DNA of 64,000 nt from Gnetum montanum (Eukaryota > Streptophyta > Gnetopsida > Gnetales > Gnetaceae): positions 140,788-204,787 of the forward strand of contig MNCI01037504.1 in NCBI GenBank assembly GCA_015680685.1. The letters run 5' to 3'. The notes under the pieces are model-generated. The model worked only from the letters and a program-made list of their open reading frames with translations. It ran no database searches and was not told the DNA's origin. Of the stretch, positions 1 to 11,600 are shown in pieces (position 1 is the stretch's first letter; each line of letters begins with the position of its first letter). A program made the position numbers and the translations under genes.

Positions 1-360
1 CATTCTAGGAGTTTAAGGGTGAGAGAGAAAAAAATAAATAAAATCCTATTCCATGCACTACAAGGTTTATCCAGGAAGTTCATATTTATTATTGTACACA
101 ACTTGTGTTCAGGTACAATGTTGCTCGAATAAAGATCCGTTCACTTTAGGACTCCTACTATGGGCACATGGAAAATATTCTATCTCTGGAGTGATCAAAC
201 TACCAGAGTTTTCCTACTTCTAACTCAGGATGGGGAAACAAGGGAGAGACACCTCTTATTTATAGATATGGCGGCGGACCGCGATATCGCATACGCGATA
301 TCGCAAGGGATGACGCAATATCGCGTACATGATATCGCAGCTCATGTGAATCGCATCTCA
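1..360 (-). mobile_element. Element Z: partial LTR, minus strand, cut by the window edge
   Basis: Read on the minus strand this segment matches the first ~370 bases of the LTR at 2947-3771. It has the same start (TG at 360), the same run of GATATCG motifs (about 275-345), a TATA-like stretch near 260, and the same downstream text about a glucose-rich leader and AATAAA. It therefore holds U3 and part of R. Its body lies left of the window, and it could be a 5' LTR or a solo LTR. At 361 the sequence switches abruptly to plus-strand protease text of element A, so Z is inserted in A or fused to it. The target duplication cannot be checked because the left end is missing. Confidence 0.8.
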
Positions 361-364
361 TTAG

Positions 365-653
365 AAGGGCATGGCTAAGCACAATAGATGCATGCCTAGG
401 GATTCACAATCTTTCCTTGGAGATATCTAAGGTAAATATTTACGGAAAGATCGAGAAGAAGAAAGTTCCATGCATCACATACAACGATTCATTGGGTGAT
501 GACATGGAGGAATGCACAACATCTCCTCCGTGCAACAGGTGTGCCCTTGATACTGTGAGACAAAGATGCCTGTATGTAGCAACTACACAACCAGTAGTAG
601 ACACCCCGTGGTTGACAGTTAGTCAAAAGAGCAGACCAACATGCATGGAATGA
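365..653 (+). pseudogene. A protease C-terminus and linker fragment
   Basis: The translation runs from the end of the aspartic protease into the protease-RT linker. It contains SLEISK, then IEKKKVPCITYND, then a block CLYVATTQPVVDTPWL. The same blocks occur in order in element B (17280-17530), where they follow the protease. The catalytic Asp region is absent because it lies upstream of the Z junction. Reading is open from 417 to 653. This is a relic and encodes no complete domain. Confidence 0.75.
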
Positions 654-2946
654 ACTGGGAAAACAACCCACGCTCGTAATGAAGGAATAGATACATTAGA
701 ATATGAGTGTTGCCAACTTCCACCCCTTAATCTAAGTACATCAATTGGGAGAAGTTGGACACTTCTAAGAAATTCAAATAAATGCTCATTATTTTAGATC
801 TCTTCCTTTCCATTCAGTCATGGGGGAGATGGCCACCTATGCTGATCATTTGGGGCCCTTAGTTCTTTTTAATTTTTTTTTTACATGTTTTTGTTTTGCA
901 CATTTTTGTTTTACACATTTTTTTTTACACGTCTTTGTTTTACACATTTTTTTACATGTTTTTGTTTTACACATTTTTTTTACATGTTTTTGTCTTACAT
1001 ATTTTTGTTTTACAAATTTCTTTAACTTTTCTTGTTTTTTTTTTTTACAAATTCCTTTAACTTCTCTTATTTTTTTTTCAACATCGTTATAATTTTTAAT
1101 TTTGTGAGTGTGTGTGTGTGTGTGTGTGTGTTCTCCACCTTATAAGTTTGTCACCCAATAAGTGTTCTTAATGATGGTATGAACTGTTTTTCATATTGAT
1201 TGATAATGTATGATTTTTGCCTTTAAGTCATGATGTTGATACTAAGGTATGGTTCTTCTAATATAGCAGGCAATGAGTTCACTTCATCCATTCATCCACC
1301 AGTTCTATGGTCTCTCTTGGCTTGGAAATGTACAATCCCTTCCATCATAAGAACTTTTAATAAATCAATTACTGGGCATTTCTCAAACTAAGGAAGGACT
1401 CAAGGATTGAAAAGGGTGTGACTTCAAGGGACTTTGATGCATTTGTGTTGGCCATTCTCTTGGGTGCTTGGATGTTTTCTTCTTGAGTTTTCTTGTCGCT
1501 TCAATGTTACCTAATTATTGGGAAGCTGAGCAAATATAAATAATAAAGTCTTTGCATGGTGTGGTTCTCATGCATAAATATATAAGACACAAAAAAAAAG
1601 TAAAGAAAAAAAAGTGAGAATTCAAAGCACACCCCTTAGAAAAAATAATCATTTGGCTACAAGAACTGGTTATGGAACTAAAAATTTTCTCTCTAACTAA
1701 GGCCCTTCTTGCTTCCCATTCTCTCCTCCTTGTTTTGTTGGAATGGTGGTGGCTCTTGGGTGAAGGCATTCTTGTTACTTTAAGAGGATGGATTGATCAA
1801 ATGTATTAATGTGAAGTCACTGAAAGTGGTTTGTTTGAGGCCAGACTTGGAATGGGACCTGCTAAGTCACATTAACCATGAACTACACAAGGGGCTGTAC
1901 ACCACCTTGTTCTTGAGACTCCATTCCATTCTCTTCTCTCCATCCTTCTCTCCATTGTTCACCTCATTGCCGAGTGTATCATAAGTGTATATTTTGGTTG
2001 ATGCATTATTTTCTTTTTGGTAAATTCTTGTGGTTAAGACTTTAACTCTTGATCCAAATGACATTCCCAGAGCCTATGGACTCTTTGAATGTGGATTTTT
2101 TAGGGCATTAAGGGCATGTGCCTGCTTTGGGAAGGATCCACTGACATTCCTATTTGGTGCACCAGTTAAATTCTTTTCCCTAACATNCGCCTGCTTTGGG
2201 AAGGATCCACTGACATTCCTATTTGGTGCACCAGTTAAATTCTTTTCCCTAACATTTTTGCAATCTAATTTATTTTGTTCATTTCCATCTTGACATCCAT
2301 TTCATCGATGTTATAGTTGTCTCTTTTTCTTCATCTTTCTTATTCTTTTTCTTTTTCCATTCTCTAGCTACCAGAGGTTTGTGATTAGTCATGGGGGTAT
2401 GGGGCCCAATTTTTTTGATTTTCTCCTAACCACCCCTACATCTTCGGTAGTCATCAATATTATATCTCCAGACCCGCAATCAGCCATACTACAACTCAGC
2501 CAATGGACCTTTCACCGAAGAAAGGTATCAACTGCATTGAAATTCATTTAGCCTTGCTAATATTAAGATTGTATTGTGTGTGCAGATGGTGATCATACAA
2601 CAATGGATTGGATCTGGAGGGGACACCTGGAATGGAGCAGTGCTCAAGAAACTATGCAAGGAGCAAGATCGATGACGTGCTTACACATGGATAACAAAAG
2701 GTGCAATCTTGGTATTGGCAGCAGCAAGACTTCTTTCTCTCTCTCTCTTTCTCAGCTGCCAAATAAGGCCTAATGTCAATGTAATAAGGTGTTCACTCTT
2801 GTTGTCATGAACACTAGTTTTTTCTTATTTTGTAATGATGATATGTTCACATGTCATCCCATTAGTTCCATTCAGTCAATGATCCCACACCTTCCCAATA
2901 TTTTGTAAGGATCTCGAGGATGAGTTTTTATTCAATCATGGTGGTA
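654..2946 (+). other. A 3' untranslated region with low-complexity T-rich repeats
   Basis: Homology to the end of B's internal region resumes near 780, at the shared text cattcagtcatgggggagat. A T-rich minisatellite (about 868-1075) repeats tttttgttttacaca with varying T runs. A (TG)n microsatellite lies at 1104-1130. Blocks shared with B, H, G and F follow: gggtgtgacttcaaggg near 1415 and cctgctttgggaaggatcc near 2121. An ORF of 90 codons in the T-rich stretch is low complexity and not a gene. The PPT is catggtggta at 2937-2946. Confidence 0.7.
2120..2255. repeat. Exact 67-bp duplication around a single N (assembly artefact)
   Basis: Bases 2120-2186 and 2189-2255 appear identical, with one N at 2187. 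B, H, G and F each carry only one copy of this block. An unmerged overlap between two contig ends is the simplest reading. Confidence 0.85.
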
Positions 2947-3771
2947 TGATGGGATGCGATATCACATGGGCCGCGATATCAAATGGGCCACCATATTGCA
3001 TCCCACGCAATATCGCGTACGTGATATTGCGGTGCGTCATCATATCTATTAAAAAGAGGTGGATCTACCTTGTTTTATCATCTAGATTTAGACCCTTAGT
3101 GAAACTCTGGTAGTTTTACCTCTCCAGAGATAGAATATTTTCCATGTGCCCGCAGTAGGAGCTCCAAAGTGAATGGATATTTATTTGAGCAAATATTGTA
3201 CCTAAACACATATTTGTGTATGACAATAAAGAAGAACTTCTTGGATAAACCTTGCAGTGCATGGAATAGGCTAAATAGGATTTTATCTATTGTTATTTAC
3301 TGTTATCATTTAATTTCTTTATTAGTCATTAAATCTCTCTCAACCCTTCTCTCCTAGTTAAGTGCCTTAGTACGACCGCTTTAAGCACGTGCGTTACGCT
3401 TGGTGATCCCAGCAACGATTAGTGTTTGGTAACCAAGGTTGCATTGGTTCAGGGTGTGAAGGGTAAGTGGGAATGGATGCTGACACTAGATTAATTCAGA
3501 CTTATTTAGTTAGTTAAGTTAGTAATTAGTCTCTTCAACCCTTTACCTTATCAACATAGGAGATAAAATAGAAAATCTATAAAAATCATATACCTCGGAC
3601 TTACTTAACCATACACCATGACAACTACAAGTAAGTCTAGGAAGACAACGAATAATTAACCTTAAGTGTTCCATGAGGTATGTAGGCACTTAGTCTACGG
3701 AGTTCGATTGGATCACACGTGTTACACTCGTATTCATATGGTTGAGTGTAGGGGTACCTCGCCACTCATCA
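2947..3771 (+). repeat. A 3' LTR (825 bp)
   Basis: It starts TGATGGGATGCG after the PPT and ends CTCATCA, the same end as B's LTRs. The U3 has GATATC-type motifs (2958-3040). An AATAAA occurs near 3228. The end block, tcgtatggttgggtgtaggggtacc in B, is recognisable in altered form at 3730-3760. No partner LTR is in the window. Confidence 0.9.
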
Positions 3772-3863
3772 CCAATCAAGTTCATTGGGGCCACAACAAG
3801 CACATAAAAGGATTATTTAATGTGGTTTATTGTTACTTCTACTACACCTACTACATTTTAGTT

Positions 3864-5194
3864 CTACATGACCACAGCTATGGGACATTCTCCTATTTCA
3901 AGCACCACTTGAAAAGATGCAGCATTTCCAAAGATTTTTTGCAACCACCAGGTTTCTCCTCCTAATTGAAAAAAAACCTACCCCTTTGATGGATTGGTAG
4001 AAACTATAGGTTGAATGGTAGAATCAATGACCCAGAAGAGGTTGAATTCCTCCCTTCTTCCCTAACTAAGAGTTTTAGCAATTTGTTGTAGATGACTCAT
4101 TGTAGATCTATAATCTTACAATGGTGGTAGTGGAACTTGCAACTCTTGCCATTGCTCTAGTTCTTACTCTAGCTCCTTCTCTGGTTCCTCTTCTTACTTC
4201 TTTTCTAGTTCTTATTCTTGCTCTTCACCAAGGTCTTTCCTTGGTGCTACTAGTTTGAGAAACTTAGAGAATGAAGCATTTTGGGCCCTCCTTGGAACAT
4301 CATTGGTGTAATCCAAGATTTTGGCATGCTTTCCCAACTTTTTGATTAGGCAAGGAAATGGAAGTGCCAACTTCCTTGCCTAACTTTCCTCAAACCATCA
4401 TTGAATCTCCATTAAGTACAATTGGATAGGGTTGGCATTGTATTTTTCCATCAAGATTGCACTTCCTCTAGCTGCATAAGTTGATATTCTATGGAGTCTT
4501 TTAGTGGGAAAGAGATGGTATGTATTGATTTTGAAATAAATCCTATCTTCTAGAGTGATCTCACTATATATTTTGTCATCTTTGTTATATGCTTAATTTA
4601 ACCACAACTTCCTTATTTCTACATTAGACCCTACGAATAGGTGTGCTACCTTGGCCCGCACATTTGGTATGTTTAGAGCCTATACAATGGCCTTGACTAA
4701 GAAAGAAATAGAGACTTCACCAATGTTGATGATGGTGCCCTCCTCTTTGTTATGCTAGAATTGATACATCTCATCGAGGTATCATTTCCCACTTTCAAAA
4801 AGAATGTGCCATAAAGGCGATGCCTAAAGCTAAGTTTTAACTGCCTCAGGGACAAATTTGATGAGTGGCCTGAAGTTCATTTGCACGATGACAACGGTCA
4901 ACATGAATCACTCCTAGATGGCTTGGAAGTATTCTTGGGACAACATGATGTGTTGTCCCTACACTTGAGCCTCTGGTCCTACAACCTCTACCTAGACTAA
5001 CTATCCTATAACAGGGGCCTCTTGATGAATACTAAATGATTGGGCCTCCTGTTCTTCATGTGCAGCTGGTGGGACTTATTCTTCTAGTTAGCCTTTGCCA
5101 CCTCTTGGGCATTTGCTTATACCCTGTGAACATCCTTCTTATCCTTCTCTTTTTGAGGCCATTTGCAATCAACCAAGGATTTGGTGTTACTCAT
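3864..5194 (-). pseudogene. G extra ORF (ORF3), function unknown
   Basis: A sense-strand ORF of G in the position where Athila elements often carry an env-like frame. It starts MSNTKSLVDCKWPQKEKDKK (ATG at 5194) and stays largely in one frame with several stops. Recognisable stretches are INIGEVSISFLVKAIV, NVRAKVAHLFVGSNVEIRK and EITLEDRIYFKINTYHLFP, followed by a Glu-rich ELE repeat (about 4130-4230) and a tail ending LEIGECPIAVVM. I recognise no domain and see no clear membrane segment or signal peptide. F keeps the first part of the same ORF (24400-24830), so it is a family feature and not random. It could be an accessory protein or a captured host gene fragment. Confidence 0.55.
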
Positions 5195-5639
5195 GTCCTT
5201 AGTTCTATTAAGTTCCTAGTTCATACAATGCTAGATTTAGAAAAATTTTAACAAAAATGTCCAAAAAGTGTTAACTTCTTTTATGACCCTTCTCAACTGG
5301 CTTCTTTTCCCTTGTATATGGCTTATAATGATGGCTATGATTCCTTAGGTAAGATATTTAAAGATTTTGACATGCATACAATTGATTGTTAATTAAAATA
5401 CTTTAACTTTTTAAACATTATTATCCTTATAATGCCTTTCAAGTAATAGAAAATTTCAAAAAATTAGCATAATTTTTCCACACAAGCACCTCCCTCAATG
5501 AAATGGAACACTTAGGGATCAAATAGCTTCAAAAACCATAGAAATCAGAGTGGTACGGAGCTAGATATTGTGCGTGGAAATTGGATGCATAGAGCTCTTA
5601 GTTGAGAGAGAAAAATGCAAAAAATTCCCTAGTGTAAAT

Positions 5640-5790
5640 TGATGAGAATAAATTTTGAAGCATCACGGGGATCCTATTCATAGGTTTTTGTCAACCCGAT
5701 ATCAGGGTACTTGACATTAGGTAGCCGATATTGACTCCCACCTAATATTGGGTACCTGATATCAACACTATTAAAATTACACCTCATTGG
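5640..5790 (-). promoter_or_regulatory. Internal U3-like promoter segment upstream of G ORF3
   Basis: On the minus strand, motifs like GATATCAGGTACCC and CAATATT are repeated at 5765-5695. A TATA-like ctatgaatagg follows near 5690-5680. The layout resembles the U3 of this family's LTRs (GATATC motifs, then TATA). It lies about 0.5 kb before the ORF3 start. F has the same layout at 46990-46890. Promoter activity is inferred. Confidence 0.4.
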
Positions 5791-7193
5791 AACATTCAAC
5801 ATGGAAAATGAAGCTCTATGATTGGTTGGAAGTATTCATGTAAAGTCCAAAGTTCTAGGATAAGTGAGAATTCATATTTAGGCACCGATAATGTTAGAAG
5901 ATGGAATCGTAGGAATTAAAAGCTTTGGAAAATGTAAGAAAAGGGTACCGAGTCCATGATATAGAATGGATAGGTTGTATGATAAGGGAATGTGTGGAAA
6001 TTAACATTTATGCACTTGGAAGGTTCAAGATGATGCCATTGTGTCAAATAAGTACAAGTTACAAAAGCTATACAAGTGAATCCTTCCCAAAGCAGGCTCT
6101 AGCCCTTAATTCCCTTGTATAACCACACCTAAAAATGTTTGTAGGTACCCAAGCGGTTGAATGGAACGCATACCTATTGAAAAAAACACACATGTTAGGA
6201 CCACCAATTTGAGAAAATAACTCTATGTTACAAAAAACCATAAGTTATGATAATGCAAACAGTGAGATGAGATGGATTTTAGAAAGGTTTGTAGGAATTG
6301 GGAGGTGAGGTGCTTACCATAGGGATAATGAGTCCTTGGGTATTGTTAATGGTTAAAGTAATCGTTAGCCCTTCTTTTCAAGATTCAAACCAAGTCCAAA
6401 CCACATTCTAGTGACATCACATTGTTTTATCTCTTAGATTGACAACCATACGACTACCACCATTGCAAGGAGTAGCATCACTTAGCGTTTTGTCCAAGGG
6501 AGAAGTTTATTCATGGTACTTCTCTATTTTTTTTTTGATTTTTGAGAAGCCACCAACCTTCAAGCATGGGTAACATGTCTTTCTAGTGGAACCCTCAGAA
6601 ATTTATTCAATGCCCTGGCATTTTATTTTTATCTATGTCAATCTTATTAGAGGACTACCTTCAGGCATGGGTAACATGTCTTTCTAGTGACTGGTAAGTA
6701 GCACTTATTTTACTCTTACTTCCATTTTTTGTTAGATCTAAAAGGATATAATTACAACCTTAGCAACATGATAGAACATACAAAAGTAATTCAAGAGAAT
6801 CCATAAATTCCCTTGATGTCACACCCTTTGCATTTCACTTGGTTCTTCACTTTTCTATCTAGGCACAATGATTATTAATTTATTCTTAGTTTGATGATGA
6901 AAATAAATATCATTATGACCATGGTAAGAACCTCTTATTGAAGAGATGGATGGATGCATGACATGGCCTCATTGTCCAAATAATTAGTTCCTCATAACTT
7001 TGGAAACATAGCAAAAACCTCACCTCAATGGACTGCATCTTGTCATTTTATTCACAAATGAGATTACTAACAAAGGAAATAAAAACACAGTGTGGAAAAA
7101 TTGGAAAGAATAAAAAAATTTTGTATTAAGAAATGAGAAAATAAGAGAAAATTATAAACAAAAAAGATGAAAAACACTTATTAATTTTTGGTT
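5791..7193 (-). other. G 3' untranslated region
   Basis: Non-coding. It matches F 47150-48540 along its length, including the shared blocks tgctttgggaaggattcac (near 6080), the paired phrase about acatgtctttctagtg (6570 and 6675), and gggtgtgacatcaaggg (near 6815). It begins, in G's orientation, with the reverse complement of ctcccccacaac (7203) that marks the end of the pol position. No ORF worth naming. Confidence 0.65.
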
Positions 7194-7553
7194 TTACGAT
7201 GGGGCATCTCCCCCACAACAAAGCTTTTGACTATGATAAGAATTAATTACTAGATAGGTAGGCTTAATGCATTTGTGAAATAGCATTAAATCTTCATTTT
7301 TTAACCACTGGGTATCTTCTAGTTTAGTAGTGGCTGCATAGATGGGTTGTTGCTCGCACACTTGGTTTTGAAATGTACGATGGGGTAGAATAGAAATTGT
7401 GTTAACTTTGTGAATTTTTAGCCTGTGACTACACCCTTTATCATGATTAGTGATGCATGGATTCTTTTGTCTCTCCACAGTACTAGATTCATCATTTATG
7501 TCAAGTGTTGGAGTAATGATGCATGTTGGCTTTTGCATAAGATTAGAGGACAT
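7194..7553 (-). pseudogene. G protease-RT linker fragment
   Basis: A 119-codon open stretch. It holds CEQQPIYAATTKLEDTQWL, equivalent to the CLYVATTQ..DTPWL block of A and the VCT-VATKQEGTQWL block of B. The N-terminal part continues from the gag/protease junction. The protease catalytic region is not clearly preserved. The frame ends in GGDAPS, which is the start of the 3' untranslated region read through, so the RT block was removed within this ORF. Confidence 0.65.
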
Positions 7554-9666
7554 TGGTTGTGAGAGGAAGGATGTTGCACTTGATTGGCATTATGCTGGTT
7601 TGGATGAGTTAGCAGGTTCACAAGTATTGTGCTTACATGTGGGAACCATCCTAAAGAAAGGGCATATTCAAAATTGTTGTGAGAATCTACTGACATTATC
7701 ATTTCTGTGTATGTTCACAACACAAGTGACATTCTTTCATTGATGTTGTGGTGCTAAAAATTTCTGTGTTGTTGGTTGTGACATGTAATGGAGGGGAGTA
7801 TGAGAACATTAAGGATATGATGAAGGATGAGAGGTGTGGGATGTTGACCTCATAGAAGATGTTGTGGGATAATGATATATGTGAAAGTAGTAGTAGTGAT
7901 TTGAGGTAGAGAAAATACAACTACTTGGTGAAACAAGTTGTTGAATGTAGTATCCACATAGGTTCGGTTGACAATAAGGGTAGTGATGGTTTGATGATGA
8001 CCTACCCCATGATTGTGGGTTTTTCCACTATGGTTGATAGTAGTTTTGAGGTTGATAATAAGTCCCACTAGGATAGTATGGTTGGTTGTAGGACTATCTA
8101 TAATTACCTTGTAAGAAAGGTAAATTCCTAGGCATTTTCTTTTGTACGAACTTAAGATTCAATGAAAAAACCAAATACTCATGTAGATGTAACATGACCG
8201 GGCAATAGCACTTCAGATGGTCATATATGTAGATGTCACATCCATTATCTTCTTCAGCAGTTGAGTTTATAGCCCATTCTTCTACATCCATTTCCCATTT
8301 CAATCAATCAATGTTCTTACCTATCTCTTAGTTCCTTTTCCTTCTTTTGTTGTGCTTATTTGATTTTTTTTTTTGCATTACTCTCTCCTCTACGGTTTCT
8401 ACGCAAGTTGTAAATTTCTCTTTTATCCATTCTAACATCTTATATAGTCTTGCCTAAAGTTCAACAATAGATTGTTGCATTGGCAAGGTTTGTTGTGAAA
8501 TCACCTCATTGAGAGCTTCTTCTTTTTCCTTATCATAGAGATGAACCCTCTTCTTTTAAAGAGTTGGGTCCCAATGATATTCCTCAACATTCTCTCATTT
8601 ACATAACTCTCTTTCTTCTTTTGCCACATGCTTGATTAGCCTTTGGATCTTATGGGTTCTTTGTTTGTATAATTGACCTAGAGCATACCTCCCAAGGATC
8701 TCTCTTGTTTGACTATGAATCCCATCTATGATGTGGAAAAGTTACTCTTCCTCAAAGAAACCATGGCCTAGACATCTATACAGTAGAGAATAGTATCTAT
8801 CTAGGGTCGTATCCAAGGGTTCATGTTGTTCCTATTTCCATCCTACGATTTGTTTCCTTAGGTTGAACACCCTTGCATAGGTTTGGTATTTCTCATTCAA
8901 AATTTTTAGCATTGTGAACCATTGATGGATTTAATTTGGCTTCAATGATCTATACCACACTTTGGCATTGTCTATTAGTATCCTAAAAAAGAGCTTAAGA
9001 TTTTTCCACCCACTTTCAATGTTTTGTCGGATGCAAGCATCGTGGAAGGCTTGTAAATGATGTTATGGATCAGAATTATAGCCTCCCATAAATTTAGGGA
9101 TGCTATTCATATTAAGCCTTTTGATGCAAAGTTCCTTGTGATGCTTGTGGGGTATTTTAACTACCTCTGTTAGTGGCCAACAAGGTTTCAACATCATTAA
9201 ACATGTTGTGGTGGAAATTTCTATTTCTATTTGTCTGATTGTGAAGATTTTGTCTATGTGCATTTTGATGTCTTTGATTCTGTTGTTGGTTTTGATTTCT
9301 ATTACTATTTCTATACCTACGTTCATCTTCATCAAAACTAGACATTGAAGAGGAAGAGGAAGATGAGGAGTTTGGAGAATTGCCATGGCTTCTATAGTTC
9401 TCCCTTTGGTCCTTTGATTTATCTTTTCTAGGTTTTGAGAAGGTCCTAGGCCTTGAGACCTCCCCTCACCTAGGACTTACTTCATCTCCTCGAGGATTGT
9501 CAACCTTAGATGACTATAGTCCTTGAGTGTAATTAGTGTGGTTATGAACATATGAAATCCTTGCATGAGGTTGCTTACTCCAATTTTCTTCAATATATAT
9601 CTCATTACTTCTCTAATGAATGTTCTCTTCATACGATGCATTATCACTTACATGTGAAAGAGACAT
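7554..9666 (-). pseudogene. G gag pseudogene
   Basis: The frame starts MSLSHVSDNASYEENIH at 9666, just inside the PBS. A Ser-rich segment then leads into SSFDEDERRYRNSN and an N/Q/H-rich stretch (9345-9160). The conserved capsid entry IKRLNMNSIPKFMGGYNSDP follows at about 9120-9063. The capsid region (9060-8400) has many stops and frame changes. The C-terminal part has EEDNGCDIYIYDH (8250-8220) and then a Tyr/Pro/Gln-rich tail (8060-7850). The same order is seen in B and F gag. It would bind RNA and form particles, but this copy is broken. Confidence 0.7.
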
Positions 9667-9769
9667 TGTTATTAGTTTATGATGTGTGTGACTTAATATT
9701 TTTTGACATATAATTTGTTAATACATTTACAATGATTGTGTATAATATAACTAATTTAGATAACTAGCG

Positions 9770-9791
9770 CCATCCCCAACAATGGTGCCAA
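9770..9791 (-). other. G primer-binding site
   Basis: Read on the minus strand it is TGGCACCATTGTTGGGGATG, directly inside the LTR end. It is close to the complement of the plant tRNA-Asp 3' end (TGGCGCCGTTGCCGGGGATC), the primer usual for Athila elements. The differences are mostly C-to-T and G-to-A. Confidence 0.8.
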
Positions 9792-10674
9792 TGATGAGCA
9801 ACGAGGTACCCCTTATGCCATACCATATGAATCATAAGCATTCACACATGATCCTATTGATTTCCATGGATGGGACTAGTTGTGGCATCTAGATCATTAT
9901 GTCTTGATTGTAGTGTGCTATCCTATCACTTGGACTAGTGGTAGGTTGGTCACGTATGATTTAATCCAAAGTGAGGCATATGATAATTAATGTTGTTTTG
10001 GCCTTAGGCTACTCCTAATGATAACAAGGAAATTAGTTATTTAACTAATTAAGAGTGGAAAGTAAAGTCTAAACTAGCCTACATGTAATGAGTATCCATT
10101 CCTAACCTTCCACACATGCCTTGGACTTCATGCAACTACCATTAGGACTACCAAGTGTACCTTTACTGGGCATACCAAATGATAACACTACTAGGTTGCC
10201 AAGTAATTATACTTAAGCACTCAAAATTAGTTGTATTCATTTCACTTAATGACAAAAATAATAAAGAGCAATAAATGATAAACATTAACTAAGAAAAATA
10301 GTAAGCATTTAAGTAATTAACAATAATAAAGCTAAGTGGATGCTAAAATGATGGAAGTAATCTTGATCTTTATTGTTGAACATGTAATGTGTCCAAGTAC
10401 GTCACACTCAAATAAGAATGCCATAAAATCACTTAACATCACACTACGAGTATGCATTGGAAATAAACTAACAAAAATTCTGTATGTCTATGTTTAAAAT
10501 CTATTTCTCTCTACATGTCAATTGTGCACCCAAGTGTTGTGTTTATAGGCTAGCATGGATGAGGCAATATTAGATCCTTGACATCAGAGGTTGTGCCCCA
10601 ATATTGAATACACAATAATGTGTCTTTGAGATCAAGTATTCGATGTTGGAGCCCTACCAAAACATGACTCATCA
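9792..10674 (-). repeat. G 5' LTR (883 bp)
   Basis: On the plus strand it begins tgatgagca next to the PBS and ends tcatca at 10674. The TATA equivalent is tttataggc near 10542, reversed. The U5 part (9800-10000) matches F's LTR (60330-60540) and the reverse of H's 3' LTR (63600-63820). Confidence 0.88.
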
Positions 10675-10755
10675 TCCATGGAATTCAACTGGATCGCTCA
10701 TGAATGCTTAGTGATTCGTATGGTTGGGCATAGGGTGTATGCATAGCTCGTCACC
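10675..10755 (+). repeat. H 5' LTR tail (81 bp)
   Basis: ccatggaattcaactggatc ... gtatggttgggcataggg ... ctcgtca is the plus-strand end of this family's LTR (compare 14180-14257 and 63745-63828). The upstream part was displaced by insertion of G at 10674/10675. Confidence 0.8.
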
Positions 10756-11600
10756 CTTGATGAGTTGATTTCAAAAAAAACCTTGCCAATACAAAAGTTT
10801 ATCACTAAGATTAAAGTAAAGGTAGATAAGATGTGGGAGTTGATGAATAACAAAATTTACAACCAATTTGAAAATCATAAGGAAGAACGTAAAGAAAATA
10901 AGATCTAGTAATTAAAGTAAGAGAAGGAAAAAGGACCATAAAATAGGTAAGGACACTTATCAGAAAAAAGGAAAAATAGATGTAATAAAATAGGTTGTAG
11001 ACACAAATATAGAGGAGGAGGATAGATGTGATATTTGTCAATATTAACATACAAAGGACTATTGCCTAGTTATGTTACATCTACAAGAGTTTAGGGGTTT
11101 TACTTTGAATTCCAAGTTCATAGAAAAGCAAATGCCTAGGAGATTGTCTTATCCATAAGACACTTATAAACAATCCTACAACCAACCATACTATTCTAGT
11201 TGGATTTCTTATCAACCTCAAACTATTATCAACAATAGTGGCAAAACCTATAGTAGTGGGAGATGCCATCAACAAACCAAAACTTTTCTTATCACCAATT
11301 GGACCCTTATGGATACTATGTTCAACAACCTATTTCTCCAAATAGTTCTAATTTCCAAGCCTCAAATCATTACTACTACTACTCTCCTAAATATCATCAA
11401 CCTACAACATCTCCTTTGGGATTACCATCTTGTGCCTCTTATCTTCCGTCACATCCTAAATACTCTCATACTTCCCTCCAACATATATCACCACTAATAA
11501 TGCAAGAAGGATTGGCACCACAACCTCAATAGGAGAATGCAACGTATGCTATGAACATACAAGTGAGTGATAATATTAGTAGACCTTAGCAAAAATCTCA
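10756..11600 (+). pseudogene. H gag, middle and C-terminal part
   Basis: No PBS follows the LTR tail. The sequence jumps straight to mid-gag text (gatttcaaaaaaaaccttgc) that matches G read backwards at 8510-8400 and B near 15960. The PBS and the gag N-terminus are therefore deleted. The C-terminal tail (11263-11532) is rich in Tyr, Pro, Gln and Ser (for example PYGYYVQQPISPNSSNF) and is open for 89 codons. It matches the equivalent tails in B (16290-16700) and F (49640-49500). The role would be capsid and nucleic-acid binding, but this copy cannot be functional. Confidence 0.65.

Larger units (their letters stand above)
361..3771 (+). mobile_element. Element A: Athila-like retrotransposon, 3' part
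   Basis: From left to right: a fragment of the protease C-terminus and following linker (365-653), an abrupt loss of RT, RNase H and integrase, a 2.1-kb 3' untranslated region (about 780-2946), a purine-rich PPT and a full 3' LTR. The order and text match element B in this window (17260-17560 joined to 20515-23456), so the missing pol block is a deletion, not a different element. The right flank (3772 on) is minus-strand sequence of element G, so A was inserted into G. Its 5' part is outside the window, beyond Z. Confidence 0.85.
3772..10674 (-). mobile_element. Element G: Athila-like, minus strand, lacking RT and integrase
   Basis: In its own orientation G runs from 10674 down: 5' LTR (10674-9792), PBS, gag (from 9666), protease linker (7553-7194), 3' region (7200-5200) and an extra ORF (5194-3864). 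It is then cut by element A at 3772. RT, RNase H and integrase are missing: the linker text runs straight into the ctcccccaca block that follows pol in the other copies. The right boundary (10674/10675) falls inside LTR text of H, so G is inserted in H's 5' LTR. The left end and G's 3' LTR are outside the window. Confidence 0.8.

Noticed and set aside
820-1092. 90-codon Phe/Cys-rich ORF
   Set aside because: It is the translation of a T-rich minisatellite in A's 3' region, with no homologous frame in B or H.
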